Of a stretch of DNA of 29,170 nucleotides, positions 14,015-21,403 are shown piece by piece (position 1 is the stretch's first letter; the number at the start of each line of letters is the position of its first letter). This stretch comes from an uncultured Oscillospiraceae bacterium (GTDB lineage Bacteria > Bacillota > Clostridia > Oscillospirales > Oscillospiraceae). The DNA is taken from assembly GCA_934565615.1 (NCBI GenBank), contig CAKTIH010000012.1, positions 1-29,170 on the forward strand, given 5' to 3'. The notes under the pieces were generated by a model, which had not been told where the DNA came from, ran no database searches, and was given only the letters and a program-made list of their open reading frames with translations. The position numbers were made by a program, and so were the translations under genes.

Positions 14015-15193
14015 TCAGGATATTCTGTATTTATTTACGCACTCCTCGTTGAGGCTCACGCCAAGTCCCGGCCCCTGCGGCACATAGAGGAAACCGTCCT
14101 CAGCTATCTCAAACTTAACGTCAAGAAGCTCATCCCGCAGAGGATATACATTCCTGTCCATTTCGAAAAGGCCGGCGTTGGGCAGGGATGCCATAAAGTG
14201 CAGATTTGCCGCAAACGATACACCGGAGGAAAAGACATGCGGATTGCAGGGCAGATTATGCGCCAGAGCAAGCGCCGCGATCCTGCGGCACTCGGTTATG
14301 CCGCCGGACCAGATACAGTCAGGCTGGACTATATCGATCGCGCGCCGCTGGATGAACTCGCGGAAATGATAAAACCCTATCTCGGATTCATAGCCTGCTA
14401 CCGGCATATCAAGCGCCGCTGCCAATTCAGCTGAGCCGTCGATATTGTCCAGGTGCAGCGGTTCCTCCAGCCAGTATACTCCCAGCTCCTGAAGCTTCCT
14501 GCCCATTATGATGGCGGTAAAGGTATTCCAGTTATTATTCGCATCGACCATGATGCGCGCGCCGTATTCCTTCGCCACATCGCAGCAGGCCTTTACCCGC
14601 TCAAGATCCTCCTCCAGCGTATAGCAGCACTGATCCGAATAAGCCATCTTGGATATCGGGTTCATCAGGACTTCCGGGTTGCGGCCTATTTTGATCTTGG
14701 CATATTTGAAGCCAAGCTCAAAATAGCTGCGTACCTCCTCCGCCATCTCTTTAGCTTCTTTACCGTTGGAATAGAAGCCGGAGCTTGCATACGGGGTCAC
14801 ACGGTCAGCGTAGCCGCCAAGCAGCTTATATACCGGCAGCCCCGCCGCCTTGCCGAGAATATCCCAAAGCGCAACGTCAATTCCGCTCATCGCCGCAAAA
14901 ATCACGCCGCCGCGGCCATGCTGCCGTGTTCTGGCAAACATTTTCTGCCAGATCCACTCTATTTTGCTTGCGTCCTCACCGATAATGATCGGGGCAAGCT
15001 CGTTTTCCACGATGAACTTTGTCGTCTGCGGAGGTCCGCCGAAGCACGCGGATTCGCCCAGGCCGACTATTCCCTCGTCCGTATATACCTGAACAATGAC
15101 CGCGTTTCTTACATCAAAGAAATTCTGTGCATCCGCAATACCGTTTTCATACCTGTATTGCAGTATCATCGCTTTTACATCTGTAATTATCAT
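14015..15193 (-). CDS. Enolase-superfamily dehydratase/racemase, mandelate racemase type (first by position)
   Basis: 392 aa, normal length. The N-terminal capping domain ends near 125 ('VYKLLGGYADRVTPYAS'), followed by the barrel domain. Catalytic residues of the mandelate racemase subgroup are visible: KxK with Lys168 ('YAKIKIGR'), Mg ligands Asp217 ('MVDANNNW'), Glu243/244 ('LEEPL') and Glu269 ('GYESE'), and the Asp292/His319 dyad ('PDCIWSGGI', 'CNPHVFSSG'). Members remove a proton alpha to a carboxylate, most often to dehydrate an acid sugar. A 20-residue insertion after the KxK (about 172-192) and 'DAQNFFDVRNAV' in the capping domain should define the substrate. The ATG at 15193 lies 68 bp after the regulator gene, a gap that contains a short AGGGATC/GATCCCT hairpin. 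Substrate unknown. Confidence 0.92.
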   Translation of the reverse strand: MIITDVKAMILQYRYENGIADAQNFFDVRNAVIVQVYTDEGIVGLGESACFGGPPQTTKFIVENELAPIIIGEDASKIEWIWQKMFARTRQHGRGGVIFAAMSGIDVALWDILGKAAGLPVYKLLGGYADRVTPYASSGFYSNGKEAKEMAEEVRSYFELGFKYAKIKIGRNPEVLMNPISKMAYSDQCCYTLEEDLERVKACCDVAKEYGARIMVDANNNWNTFTAIIMGRKLQELGVYWLEEPLHLDNIDGSAELAAALDMPVAGYESEIGFYHFREFIQRRAIDIVQPDCIWSGGITECRRIAALALAHNLPCNPHVFSSGVSFAANLHFMASLPNAGLFEMDRNVYPLRDELLDVKFEIAEDGFLYVPQGPGLGVSLNEECVNKYRIS

Positions 15194-15261
15194 GAATGAC
15201 CTTTCTCCTGTATCTCAGGGATCCCGATCCCTACACGGAGAAACGATCATGCCGTGCCCGC

Positions 15262-15939
15262 TTACTTTACGACCGTAGCGACCAAACTCATCTTATCTGC
15301 CCGGTATGACTCAAGCTCATCCACAGTGTTCTGGAGATGCTGCTTAAGCAGCATCTTAGCATGCTCAAAGTCGCCGGCATCAACAGCATCGTACACAGCC
15401 TTGTGCTCCTCAAGCGTCTTTTCGAGACGGTTCCCGACCGAGACGGACAGAAAACGCACGCGCATCTGCCGGTCATACATATCTTCTACCCACTCGCGAA
15501 TAACAACGTTTCCGCTTGCGTCGACGATCAGCTTATGAAAATCCGCGTCATCCTCAAAAACGGCGTAATAATCCTTTTTATCAAGATTTTCACGCATCCG
15601 GGTCATGTTGTCCCGCATTTTTTCCATAAAGCCGTCAGGCATCTGCCTGCTCAATATGTCTATCGAGTATTCCTCAATGAGCTTTCTTGCCTGATACAGG
15701 CCGCAGATGAAATCCCAGGATATGTTCGATACTTTGAATTTTCTTCCCGTGGAATCAACGAGCAAGCCCTCTCCGCGCAGGCGGACCATTGCCTCACGTA
15801 CCGGAGTCCTGCTCATATTGAATTCCTTGGCCACGTCCTGGACGATCAGGAGCTGGCCGGGCATGAGTTCAAAATTGATGATTTTCTTTTTTAAGGTCGT
15901 ATATACCTCTGAAGGGAGCGATTGTGAAGCAGTATCCAT
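15262..15939 (-). CDS. GntR family transcriptional regulator, FCD subfamily
   Basis: 225 aa. The winged helix-turn-helix occupies residues 8-75: 'VYTTLKKKIINFELMPGQLL', then 'DVAKEFNMSRTPVREAMVRL', then 'GEGLLVDSTGRKF'. The C-terminal all-helical FCD ligand-binding domain shows the expected metal/ligand pattern: 'DADFHKLIVDASGN' (Asp, His), a later 'EHKAVYDAVDAGDFEHA', and 'LKQHLQNTVDEL'. FCD regulators usually repress sugar-acid or organic-acid operons and release DNA on binding the acid. It lies inside the cluster, downstream of the TRAP genes, with its own promoter. The likely target includes the TGTATACA site at 20300. Family assignment is firm; the effector is inferred to be the cluster's substrate. 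Confidence 0.93.
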   Translation of the reverse strand: MDTASQSLPSEVYTTLKKKIINFELMPGQLLIVQDVAKEFNMSRTPVREAMVRLRGEGLLVDSTGRKFKVSNISWDFICGLYQARKLIEEYSIDILSRQMPDGFMEKMRDNMTRMRENLDKKDYYAVFEDDADFHKLIVDASGNVVIREWVEDMYDRQMRVRFLSVSVGNRLEKTLEEHKAVYDAVDAGDFEHAKMLLKQHLQNTVDELESYRADKMSLVATVVK

Positions 15940-15982
15940 AAAGCACCAATCTTCTAATTAAATTCCACGTAACTGATTTTAT

Positions 15983-16011
15983 ATAATATCACGTGTGTAC
16001 GCCGCGGTCAA
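15983..16011 (-). promoter_or_regulatory. Promoter of the regulator/enolase/alcohol dehydrogenase segment
   Basis: On the minus strand -35 TTGACC (16006-16011), a 17-bp spacer containing GTACACACGTG, and -10 TATTAT (15983-15988). It lies about 45 bp upstream of the regulator ATG, so this half of the cluster can be made independently of the transporter half. Confidence 0.6.
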
Positions 16012-16014
16012 CAT

Positions 16015-16036
16015 TTATGAGTTGAAAAATTCATAA
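16015..16036. promoter_or_regulatory. Inverted repeat TTATGA-N10-TCATAA upstream of the regulator promoter
   Basis: Six-base half-sites at 16015-16020 and 16031-16036 lie just upstream of the -35. This could be a regulator or activator site. It differs from the TGTATACA motif upstream of the first operon gene, so it is only a weak candidate. Confidence 0.3.
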
Positions 16037-16160
16037 GTTTTTGTGTTGATTGGCATTGTTCTTTATTTCACCTGCCGCAGGAACGCGGTACATGCTCTTA
16101 CTCTCTCCCCCGCGCCGCTAAGCATAGATCGCTTCTCGAGTGATGGGTATTACCTATTCG

Positions 16161-17447
16161 TCAGCATTTCATTCCTATCAGCCGTGGGAACCACAGCGAC
16201 ACATCTGGGAATACGGTGACTATCGTGAGTGCCGCCAGCAGCGCTATAAACCACGGCACCAGCGCCTTTATCATGCGTTCTATCGGCAATTCGCCTATCC
16301 TTGCCGTGACAAACAGCACCAGCCCAAACGGCGGCGAGAGCACGCCTATCATAAGGTTCAGAACAACTATTATGCCGAACTGCACCGGGTTTATATTGAA
16401 CGCTGTTATGAGCGGCAGCATTATCGGCATGAGTATTGTAATAGCGGAGACCGTTTCCATGAACATGCCGACGACAAGCAGGAACAGATTTATAACCAGC
16501 AGGAGCATCCACTTGGACGACACGGAGGCCGTGACAAGCTTCAGTATCGTCTGCGGGATCAGGGCCCTTACAATGCATGTCCCGAACAGCGTTGCTGCGG
16601 CGACAAGCAGTCCGATTGCCGCCGAATCAATGACGGTTTCTACCAGCACCTTATACAGTGATTTCCATGTAAGCTCTCTGTATACGAATAAACCCAGCAC
16701 CAGAGAATAGAACACGACGACCGCGGCAGACTCCGTAGGCGTGAATAGTCCGGAGTATATGCCCAGCAGAATTATGACCGGCGCCATCAGCGGCAGGAAA
16801 CCCTCTTTGAGAGCAAACAAAAATTCTCTGCCGGTCGGGAACTTCTCGCGCGGGTACTTATTCTTAAACGCGTATATGAACACGACGACCATCTCGCACA
16901 AGGCGATAACGATACCCGGAATGATCCCGGCCATGAAAAGCGCACCTACCGACGCACCGGACATCGTGCCATAGACAACGAGCGGCAGGCTCGGCGGAAT
17001 TATAGGGCCGACCGTGCTTGACGCCGCCGTTACCGCGCATGAAAACTCCTTGTCAAAGCCGGCGTCTGTCATTGCCTTTATTTCGATAACGCCGAGGCCG
17101 CTGGCATCGGAGACCGCCGTTCCGGACATACCGGCAAATATAACGCTCGCAAGTATATTCACATGGCCGAGGCCGCCGGGCAGCCAGCCGACCATCTTTT
17201 TCGCAAAATCAAAAAGTCTGTCGGTCGTACCGCTGGAGTTCATCAGCTTACCGGCCAGAAGGAACAAGGGCACTGCAAGGAGCGTAAACGTATTGACGCC
17301 GTTTATCATCTGCTGGATGATCGTGCCGAACTTCATCGAGCCTGACATCGCCATCATAAGCACGGAAGTCGTTCCCAGCGCGAACGCCACCGGGATACCC
17401 AAAGCAAAAAGCGCAACCAGGACTATAAGAAACATAGCCTGTGTCAT
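16161..17447 (-). CDS. TRAP transporter large permease subunit (DctM family)
   Basis: 428 aa, the typical length, with about 12 hydrophobic helices. Start MTQAMFLIVLVALFALGIPVAFALG is a characteristic DctM beginning. The motifs 'ASVIFAGMSGTAVSDASGLG' and 'VGPIIPPSLPLVVYG' are hallmark substrate/Na-site loops. The repeat in the second half, 'GVLSPPFGLVLFV', is also present. This subunit forms the sodium-driven transport path. Its start overlaps the small subunit stop by 4 bp. The gene ends 221 bp before the regulator gene; that gap holds the regulator promoter and no clear terminator. Confidence 0.95.
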   Translation of the reverse strand: MTQAMFLIVLVALFALGIPVAFALGTTSVLMMAMSGSMKFGTIIQQMINGVNTFTLLAVPLFLLAGKLMNSSGTTDRLFDFAKKMVGWLPGGLGHVNILASVIFAGMSGTAVSDASGLGVIEIKAMTDAGFDKEFSCAVTAASSTVGPIIPPSLPLVVYGTMSGASVGALFMAGIIPGIVIALCEMVVVFIYAFKNKYPREKFPTGREFLFALKEGFLPLMAPVIILLGIYSGLFTPTESAAVVVFYSLVLGLFVYRELTWKSLYKVLVETVIDSAAIGLLVAAATLFGTCIVRALIPQTILKLVTASVSSKWMLLLVINLFLLVVGMFMETVSAITILMPIMLPLITAFNINPVQFGIIVVLNLMIGVLSPPFGLVLFVTARIGELPIERMIKALVPWFIALLAALTIVTVFPDVSLWFPRLIGMKC

Positions 17448-17941
17448 TCCGTCTCCCCCTTTCCGCTGGCAATAGCCACGGCAAGACCGGCAATATTTAT
17501 TGCCGCCTCAAGTATCATGAGGATAAGACTTGCAAAAACAAGGTAATAAAGATAGTTATAGTTAAACCAGATAAGAGAATTTGCATGTACTCCGACAGCC
17601 GAGGCTATGGTCAGCAATATCCCCTTTACCGCGAAGGCACAAAAGCCTATGATAAACATCTGTGCGATGATCTCTAAGATCAGTCTCGGTACGCGGCCCA
17701 CCTTTGTGATCAGCATATCTACAACTATATGTTTGTTCTGGTGCAGCGCCAGAACGCTGCCGCAGAATGTGACTCCGACAAACGCAAACCGTGACATTTC
17801 CTCCGGCCACTGAAGTCCTATACCGACGATCCTCGAGACGACCTGTATTCCTATCATCAGCGCTATGGAACACAGCAGCGCGACCGAAAGTATTTCAATG
17901 GCTTTCATCAAATAAGCATTAACTTTATTGATAGCCCGCAT
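17444..17941 (-). CDS. TRAP transporter small permease subunit (DctQ family)
   Basis: 165 aa from the ATG at 17941, which follows a very strong GGAGGAGG; an upstream in-frame ATG at 17983 lies within the intercistronic hairpin and lacks a ribosome-binding site. Four helices fit the DctQ layout: about 14-34, 48-68 with 'WPEEMSRFAFVGVTFCGSVLALHQNKHIVVD', 85-107 and 125-148. The 'EE..RF...W/G' and 'HI.VD' patterns are conserved in the family. It pairs with the large subunit and helps dock the solute-binding protein. The coding end overlaps the large-subunit start, indicating translational coupling. Confidence 0.93.
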   Translation of the reverse strand: MRAINKVNAYLMKAIEILSVALLCSIALMIGIQVVSRIVGIGLQWPEEMSRFAFVGVTFCGSVLALHQNKHIVVDMLITKVGRVPRLILEIIAQMFIIGFCAFAVKGILLTIASAVGVHANSLIWFNYNYLYYLVFASLILMILEAAINIAGLAVAIASGKGETE

Positions 17942-17962
17942 ATAAACCTCCTCCGTTTTTAA

Positions 17963-17990
17963 GATAGGGATGCAGTCGTGCATCCCTATC
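17963..17990 (-). other. Intercistronic hairpin between TRAP binding protein and permease genes
   Basis: The 12-bp perfect stem GATAGGGATGCA/TGCATCCCTATC has a 4-nt loop and no following U-tract on the minus strand. Such a structure after a solute-binding-protein gene commonly protects the upstream mRNA and lowers permease expression relative to the binding protein. Confidence 0.55.
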
Positions 17991-18007
17991 CCCGTCCCAT
18001 CACGGAA

Positions 18008-19057
18008 TTATTCTGCATAGCTCATTATTTCATCAAACGAAGTGACGGTCCATGTATCGGCAAACCACTTTTCATAGCTGTCAAATGCCTTCTCGCGGAA
18101 CAGATCGCAGTCGGGATCGATAACGGTCATGCCGTTGTCGGTCAGCTCCTTGAGGAAGCTGTCGGACAGCTCTTCGCTCAGTTGAGTGCAATACTGGTTG
18201 AAGTCAACCTCTGCGTAATCATCGATGATCTTCTGAAGATCCTCGGGCAGGCTCTGATAGGCTTTGTCGCTCATGAACATACCGACCCATTCATAAACAT
18301 GGTCAGTGTTGATGACATAGTCCTGGACCTCATAAAACTTATATGTGGCAAGCTGCTCGTAAGGGCCTTCCGATGCTTCGGCAACGCCGGTCTGAAGCGC
18401 ATTGTAGAGCTCGCCCAGAGCCACAGTGATCGCAGTTGCGCCGAGCGTGTCAGGTCCCCATATCGATACCCAGGAGGACATTTCGGAAACACGCATCTTC
18501 AGTCCGGCAAGATCATCAGGAGTGTAGACCGGTCTGTTTGAGGACATGACGCGAGGGGCACGCCAGCCGATAGATACAGTTCTGATGTTGTCCTCAAGGA
18601 AATCCTGCTTCATGCCTTCGCCAAGCTCACTGTTCATTACGGCGCGGATATGGTCCATATTCTTGAACAGGAACGGTGCGGACAGGAAGCTGTACGCAGG
18701 CGCGTACATGTCGAGGCCAAGGCAGCCGGCGATCGTAAAATCAAGCTCATCACCGGCAACGGCGATATAGGACTCCTTCTCACTGCCAAGCGCACTGTTG
18801 GTAAAAAGGTTGATCTTAAGTCTACCGTCCGATGCGGCAAGCACATCGTCGCAGAACTTCTGTGCCGCGATGCACATGGGAGAGTTAACGTCATAAGCGG
18901 TGTTCATGCTGAACTCGTAGACGGTCGTATCGGCGCTTCCGCTCTGCTGTGCATCCGCTGCGGGCGCAGCCGTGCTGCCGTCATTCGTGCTGCTGCCGCA
19001 TCCGCAAAGAGCAAAAATCATGCATGCGGCCATTATGAGTGCCAGGATTCTTTTCAT
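18008..19057 (-). CDS. TRAP transporter solute-binding lipoprotein (DctP family)
   Basis: 349 aa. The signal peptide MKRILALIMAACMIFALCGC ends in a lipobox with Cys20, so it is a membrane-anchored lipoprotein. A Ser/Ala/Asp linker follows to about 43. The mature domain shows DctP features: 'SPMCIAAQKFCDDV', 'GRLKINLFTNSALGSEKE', 'LDFTIAGCLGL', the central 'APRVMSSNRPVYTPDDLAGLKMRV' with the conserved arginine that binds a carboxylate, and 'EGPYEQLATYKFYEVQDYV'. The substrate is therefore an organic acid. It lies 19 bp after the first enolase-superfamily gene of the operon. That places substrate uptake and the first catabolic enzyme under the same promoter. Confidence 0.95.
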   Translation of the reverse strand: MKRILALIMAACMIFALCGCGSSTNDGSTAAPAADAQQSGSADTTVYEFSMNTAYDVNSPMCIAAQKFCDDVLAASDGRLKINLFTNSALGSEKESYIAVAGDELDFTIAGCLGLDMYAPAYSFLSAPFLFKNMDHIRAVMNSELGEGMKQDFLEDNIRTVSIGWRAPRVMSSNRPVYTPDDLAGLKMRVSEMSSWVSIWGPDTLGATAITVALGELYNALQTGVAEASEGPYEQLATYKFYEVQDYVINTDHVYEWVGMFMSDKAYQSLPEDLQKIIDDYAEVDFNQYCTQLSEELSDSFLKELTDNGMTVIDPDCDLFREKAFDSYEKWFADTWTVTSFDEIMSYAE

Positions 19058-19076
19058 TTTCTTTCTCCTTTTTCCT

Positions 19077-20189
19077 TTAATATATTCTGTATTTAGAAAC
19101 CGTATCCTCGTTCAGCACGACGCCTATGCCGGGCAGATCAGGTACGGTAACTATACCGTCTTTCATCTTTATCGGGTAGAGTGAAAGCTCATCCCTCAGG
19201 GGATTCACGTCCAGCGTGTACTCGATATACTTATCGTTCTGCAGCGCCATTCCGAGATGGAGGTTAGCCGCGAGAGACACCATCGATGCAGAAAAATGCG
19301 GGATAACGGGCTTATTCCATGTGCCGGCCAAATTGCCCAGCTTGACGCAGTCACTTATGCCGCCGGTCCAGATAACATCCAACTGGACTATATCCACTGC
19401 GTTCTGAACAATAAACTCCTTCATCCCGAAGCGGGTGAGCTGTGTCTCATATCCGGCTATCGGAACATCGACCGCTGATGCAAGTCTTGCGCTGTCCTCT
19501 GCAAAGTCGGATGACATCGGCTCTTCAAAGAAGAATATGTCCTCCTTTTCGCAGAAACGTGCCATGCAGAGCGCGTCATTAAAGTCATAAGCATTGTTTG
19601 CATCGACCGCGAGCTTAAAATCATACCCGACCGCCGACCGCACCGCATGGATACGCTCTTTGTCCTCGGCCATCGACGCGCCGCCGATCTTCATTTTCAT
19701 TATCCCGAAGCCCATATCCCGGTAGCTCATAGCTTCTTTCGCAAGATCATCAGGCGTCTTGCCGTCCATATAATAGCCCGCGCTGGCATACGGTATCAGG
19801 CTCTCATGCGCGCCGCCGAGCAGCTTGTACACCGGCATGTTTGTATACTTGCCGAGAATATCCCAAAGAGCGATGTCGATCGCGCTTATGACCGCCATGA
19901 TAATACCGCGCCTGCCATAGCGGAACGTCTGCTGATACATCAGGTTCCAAAGATACTCTATTCTTGTGGGGTCTTTCCCCATAATGAGCGGGGTGATCGT
20001 CTCGTTCATTGCTTCGGCCGTAGCTCTAAGTGAACCAAGGCAGAACCCCTCCCCTATTCCGGTTATCCCCTCGTCGGTGTAAATTTTGACAAGGAACACA
20101 TCCCTGGTAGGGATCCCCGCCAGTCCGTCTCTCGGCGCTCTCTCCGGCTTGTAGCACAGCATTATCGGCTCAACTTTTGTAATTACCAT
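19077..20189 (-). CDS. Enolase-superfamily dehydratase/racemase, mandelate racemase type (operon first gene)
   Basis: 370 aa from the ATG at 20189, five bases after TTGGAGGACG; the upstream ATG at 20204 has no such site. Subgroup residues are intact: Lys167 of KMK ('IMKMKIGG'), Asp196 ('AVDANNAYD'), Glu222/223 ('FEEPM'), Glu248 ('GYETQ'), and the Asp271/His298 dyad ('LDVIWTGGI', 'IPHFSAS'). The capping-domain loop reads 'PERAPRDGLAGIPTRDVFLV'. It is a paralogue of the enzyme at 14015 but lacks that enzyme's insertion after the KxK motif, so the two probably act on different acids or epimers. As first gene of the operon, next to the TRAP binding protein, it is the best candidate for the entry reaction. 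Confidence 0.92.
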   Translation of the reverse strand: MVITKVEPIMLCYKPERAPRDGLAGIPTRDVFLVKIYTDEGITGIGEGFCLGSLRATAEAMNETITPLIMGKDPTRIEYLWNLMYQQTFRYGRRGIIMAVISAIDIALWDILGKYTNMPVYKLLGGAHESLIPYASAGYYMDGKTPDDLAKEAMSYRDMGFGIMKMKIGGASMAEDKERIHAVRSAVGYDFKLAVDANNAYDFNDALCMARFCEKEDIFFFEEPMSSDFAEDSARLASAVDVPIAGYETQLTRFGMKEFIVQNAVDIVQLDVIWTGGISDCVKLGNLAGTWNKPVIPHFSASMVSLAANLHLGMALQNDKYIEYTLDVNPLRDELSLYPIKMKDGIVTVPDLPGIGVVLNEDTVSKYRIY

Positions 20190-20252
20190 ATCGTCCTCCA
20201 ACAAACATTTCGATTTTTCTCGCAGTTTTCTGCACTGTTATCGGATGACCCT

Positions 20253-20281
20253 ATTCTATCTTTGCACCGCATTTTTGTCAA
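20253..20281 (-). promoter_or_regulatory. Promoter of the catabolic operon
   Basis: On the minus strand a perfect -35 TTGACA (20276-20281), a 17-bp spacer and -10 TAGAAT (20253-20258). It lies about 65 bp before the ATG at 20189. Confidence 0.72.
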
Positions 20282-20299
20282 CCTTTTTGTCTCTTAAAA

Positions 20300-20307
20300 T
20301 GTATACA
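20300..20307. promoter_or_regulatory. Candidate GntR/FCD operator TGTATACA
   Basis: A perfect 8-bp palindrome inside AAAATGTATACAATTTT, between the two divergent promoters and about 19 bp upstream of the minus-strand -35. FCD-type GntR regulators commonly bind GTATAC-centred palindromes. One such regulator is encoded in this cluster. Confidence 0.5.
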
Positions 20308-20341
20308 ATTTTGAATCGAATATTTTGGAGTATTTGCCGTA

Positions 20342-20370
20342 TTGCTCAGCTCTCTCTGATGATGTACTAT
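20342..20370 (+). promoter_or_regulatory. Promoter of the shikimate-dehydrogenase-like gene
   Basis: TTGCTC (20342-20347), a 17-bp spacer and TACTAT (20365-20370). The leader contains a CCGCTGT/ACAGCGG hairpin (20379-20402) before the GGAGG at about 20419-20424. Confidence 0.5.
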
Positions 20371-20428
20371 TTATTTGGCCGCTGTACCTATGTGCACAGC
20401 GGTACACTGATCAAAGACGGAGGATCCC

Positions 20429-21271
20429 ATGCTTAAATTGGGCCTGCTCGCAGAAAATATGCGCAGCTCTGTCCTGCCGGGCACTTACGCCCGCTATGCG
20501 GACGCGCTCGGCATAGAGCTTTCTTTTGATATCTTCAATGTGGAGCGCAGCAAATTCGCCGAGGCTGTCTCCTTCCTCGGCAGCACTCTGGATGGTTTCA
20601 CCGTAACTATGCCATATAAAACCGTTATCCCCACGTTTTGCGGCAGTCTTGACGGCTCCGCAGCCTCCTGCGGCGCTGTCAACACAGTCCTGTGCAGCGG
20701 CGGACGGCTCATCGGTTATAACACGGATGGCTGGGGCCTGATAAAATATCTCCGCACAATGGGGCTTGAATTGTCCGGCAAACGAATGATCATTATAGGC
20801 GCCGGAGGAGCCGCCCGCTCCATTGCCTATTACCTGTCCTTCGAGCTGCCTGAGTGTGTGTACATCGCAAATCAGCACATTGAGAGAGCCGAAGCCGCCG
20901 CTGCCCGAGCAGGCGCGCCGTTTCACGCCGTGCCGCTGGAGACAGGCATGCTTGATTCGCTTGCCCCGGAAACCGATATTTTGATAAACGCCAGCGCCCT
21001 CGGTCAGCTTGGTCACCCCGATTTTGACGATCTGTCGTTTATTGACCGGCTTCCCCGCTCGGCTGCGGTCATCGACATAAACTATTCAAATCCCTCATCG
21101 GTGCTGCTGCCGTATTGCGCAGCCAAAGGGCTGCAAACCTTCTCCGGACGTGCAATGAGCATTTTTCAGGGAATTAGGGCTATGGGCATCTGGACGGGGC
21201 ACGAGCCGCGTGAGAGCACGGCACTCGATATTCTGCATGAAACCGAGAAGTCACTGCAAAGCACTCCATGA
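20429..21271 (+). CDS. Shikimate dehydrogenase-like (AroE family) oxidoreductase
   Basis: 280 aa. The ATG at 20429 follows ACGGAGGATCCC. The catalytic lysine is Lys64 in 'FTVTMPYKTVI', the partner Asp100 is in 'GYNTDGWG', and Asn85 ('GAVNTV') is the substrate-contact residue. The NAD(P) loop GAGGAA is at 124-129. The C-terminal family motif is present as 'GRAMSIFQGIRAMGIWTG'. The N-terminal substrate motif, normally SxSPxxHN, is degenerate here: 'MRSSVLPGTYARYA' keeps the serines but lacks His-Asn. This argues for a substrate other than, or in addition to, shikimate (quinate and related hydroxyacids are alternatives). It is transcribed divergently from the TRAP/enolase operon with a shared regulatory region. 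A catabolic rather than aromatic-biosynthetic role is therefore likely. Confidence 0.85.
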   Translation: MLKLGLLAENMRSSVLPGTYARYADALGIELSFDIFNVERSKFAEAVSFLGSTLDGFTVTMPYKTVIPTFCGSLDGSAASCGAVNTVLCSGGRLIGYNTDGWGLIKYLRTMGLELSGKRMIIIGAGGAARSIAYYLSFELPECVYIANQHIERAEAAAARAGAPFHAVPLETGMLDSLAPETDILINASALGQLGHPDFDDLSFIDRLPRSAAVIDINYSNPSSVLLPYCAAKGLQTFSGRAMSIFQGIRAMGIWTGHEPRESTALDILHETEKSLQSTP

Positions 21272-21336
21272 TAAAGCTGCTGTCAGTTCATCTCGGAGGG
21301 CAATACTCAAGCTGCGCACAAAACATGCCGGTATGC

Positions 21337-21382
21337 AAAACAGCTTTGAACCCTTGCGCTGCAATGGTTCAAAGCTGTTTTT
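21337..21382. terminator. Terminator between convergent AroE-like and etfA genes
   Basis: The 16-bp perfect stem AAAACAGCTTTGAACC/GGTTCAAAGCTGTTTT is followed by TTATT on the plus strand. On the minus strand it gives TTTTGCAT. It can serve both convergent units. Confidence 0.8.
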
Positions 21383-21403
21383 ATTCTGCAGGGCGTATAC
21401 CCT

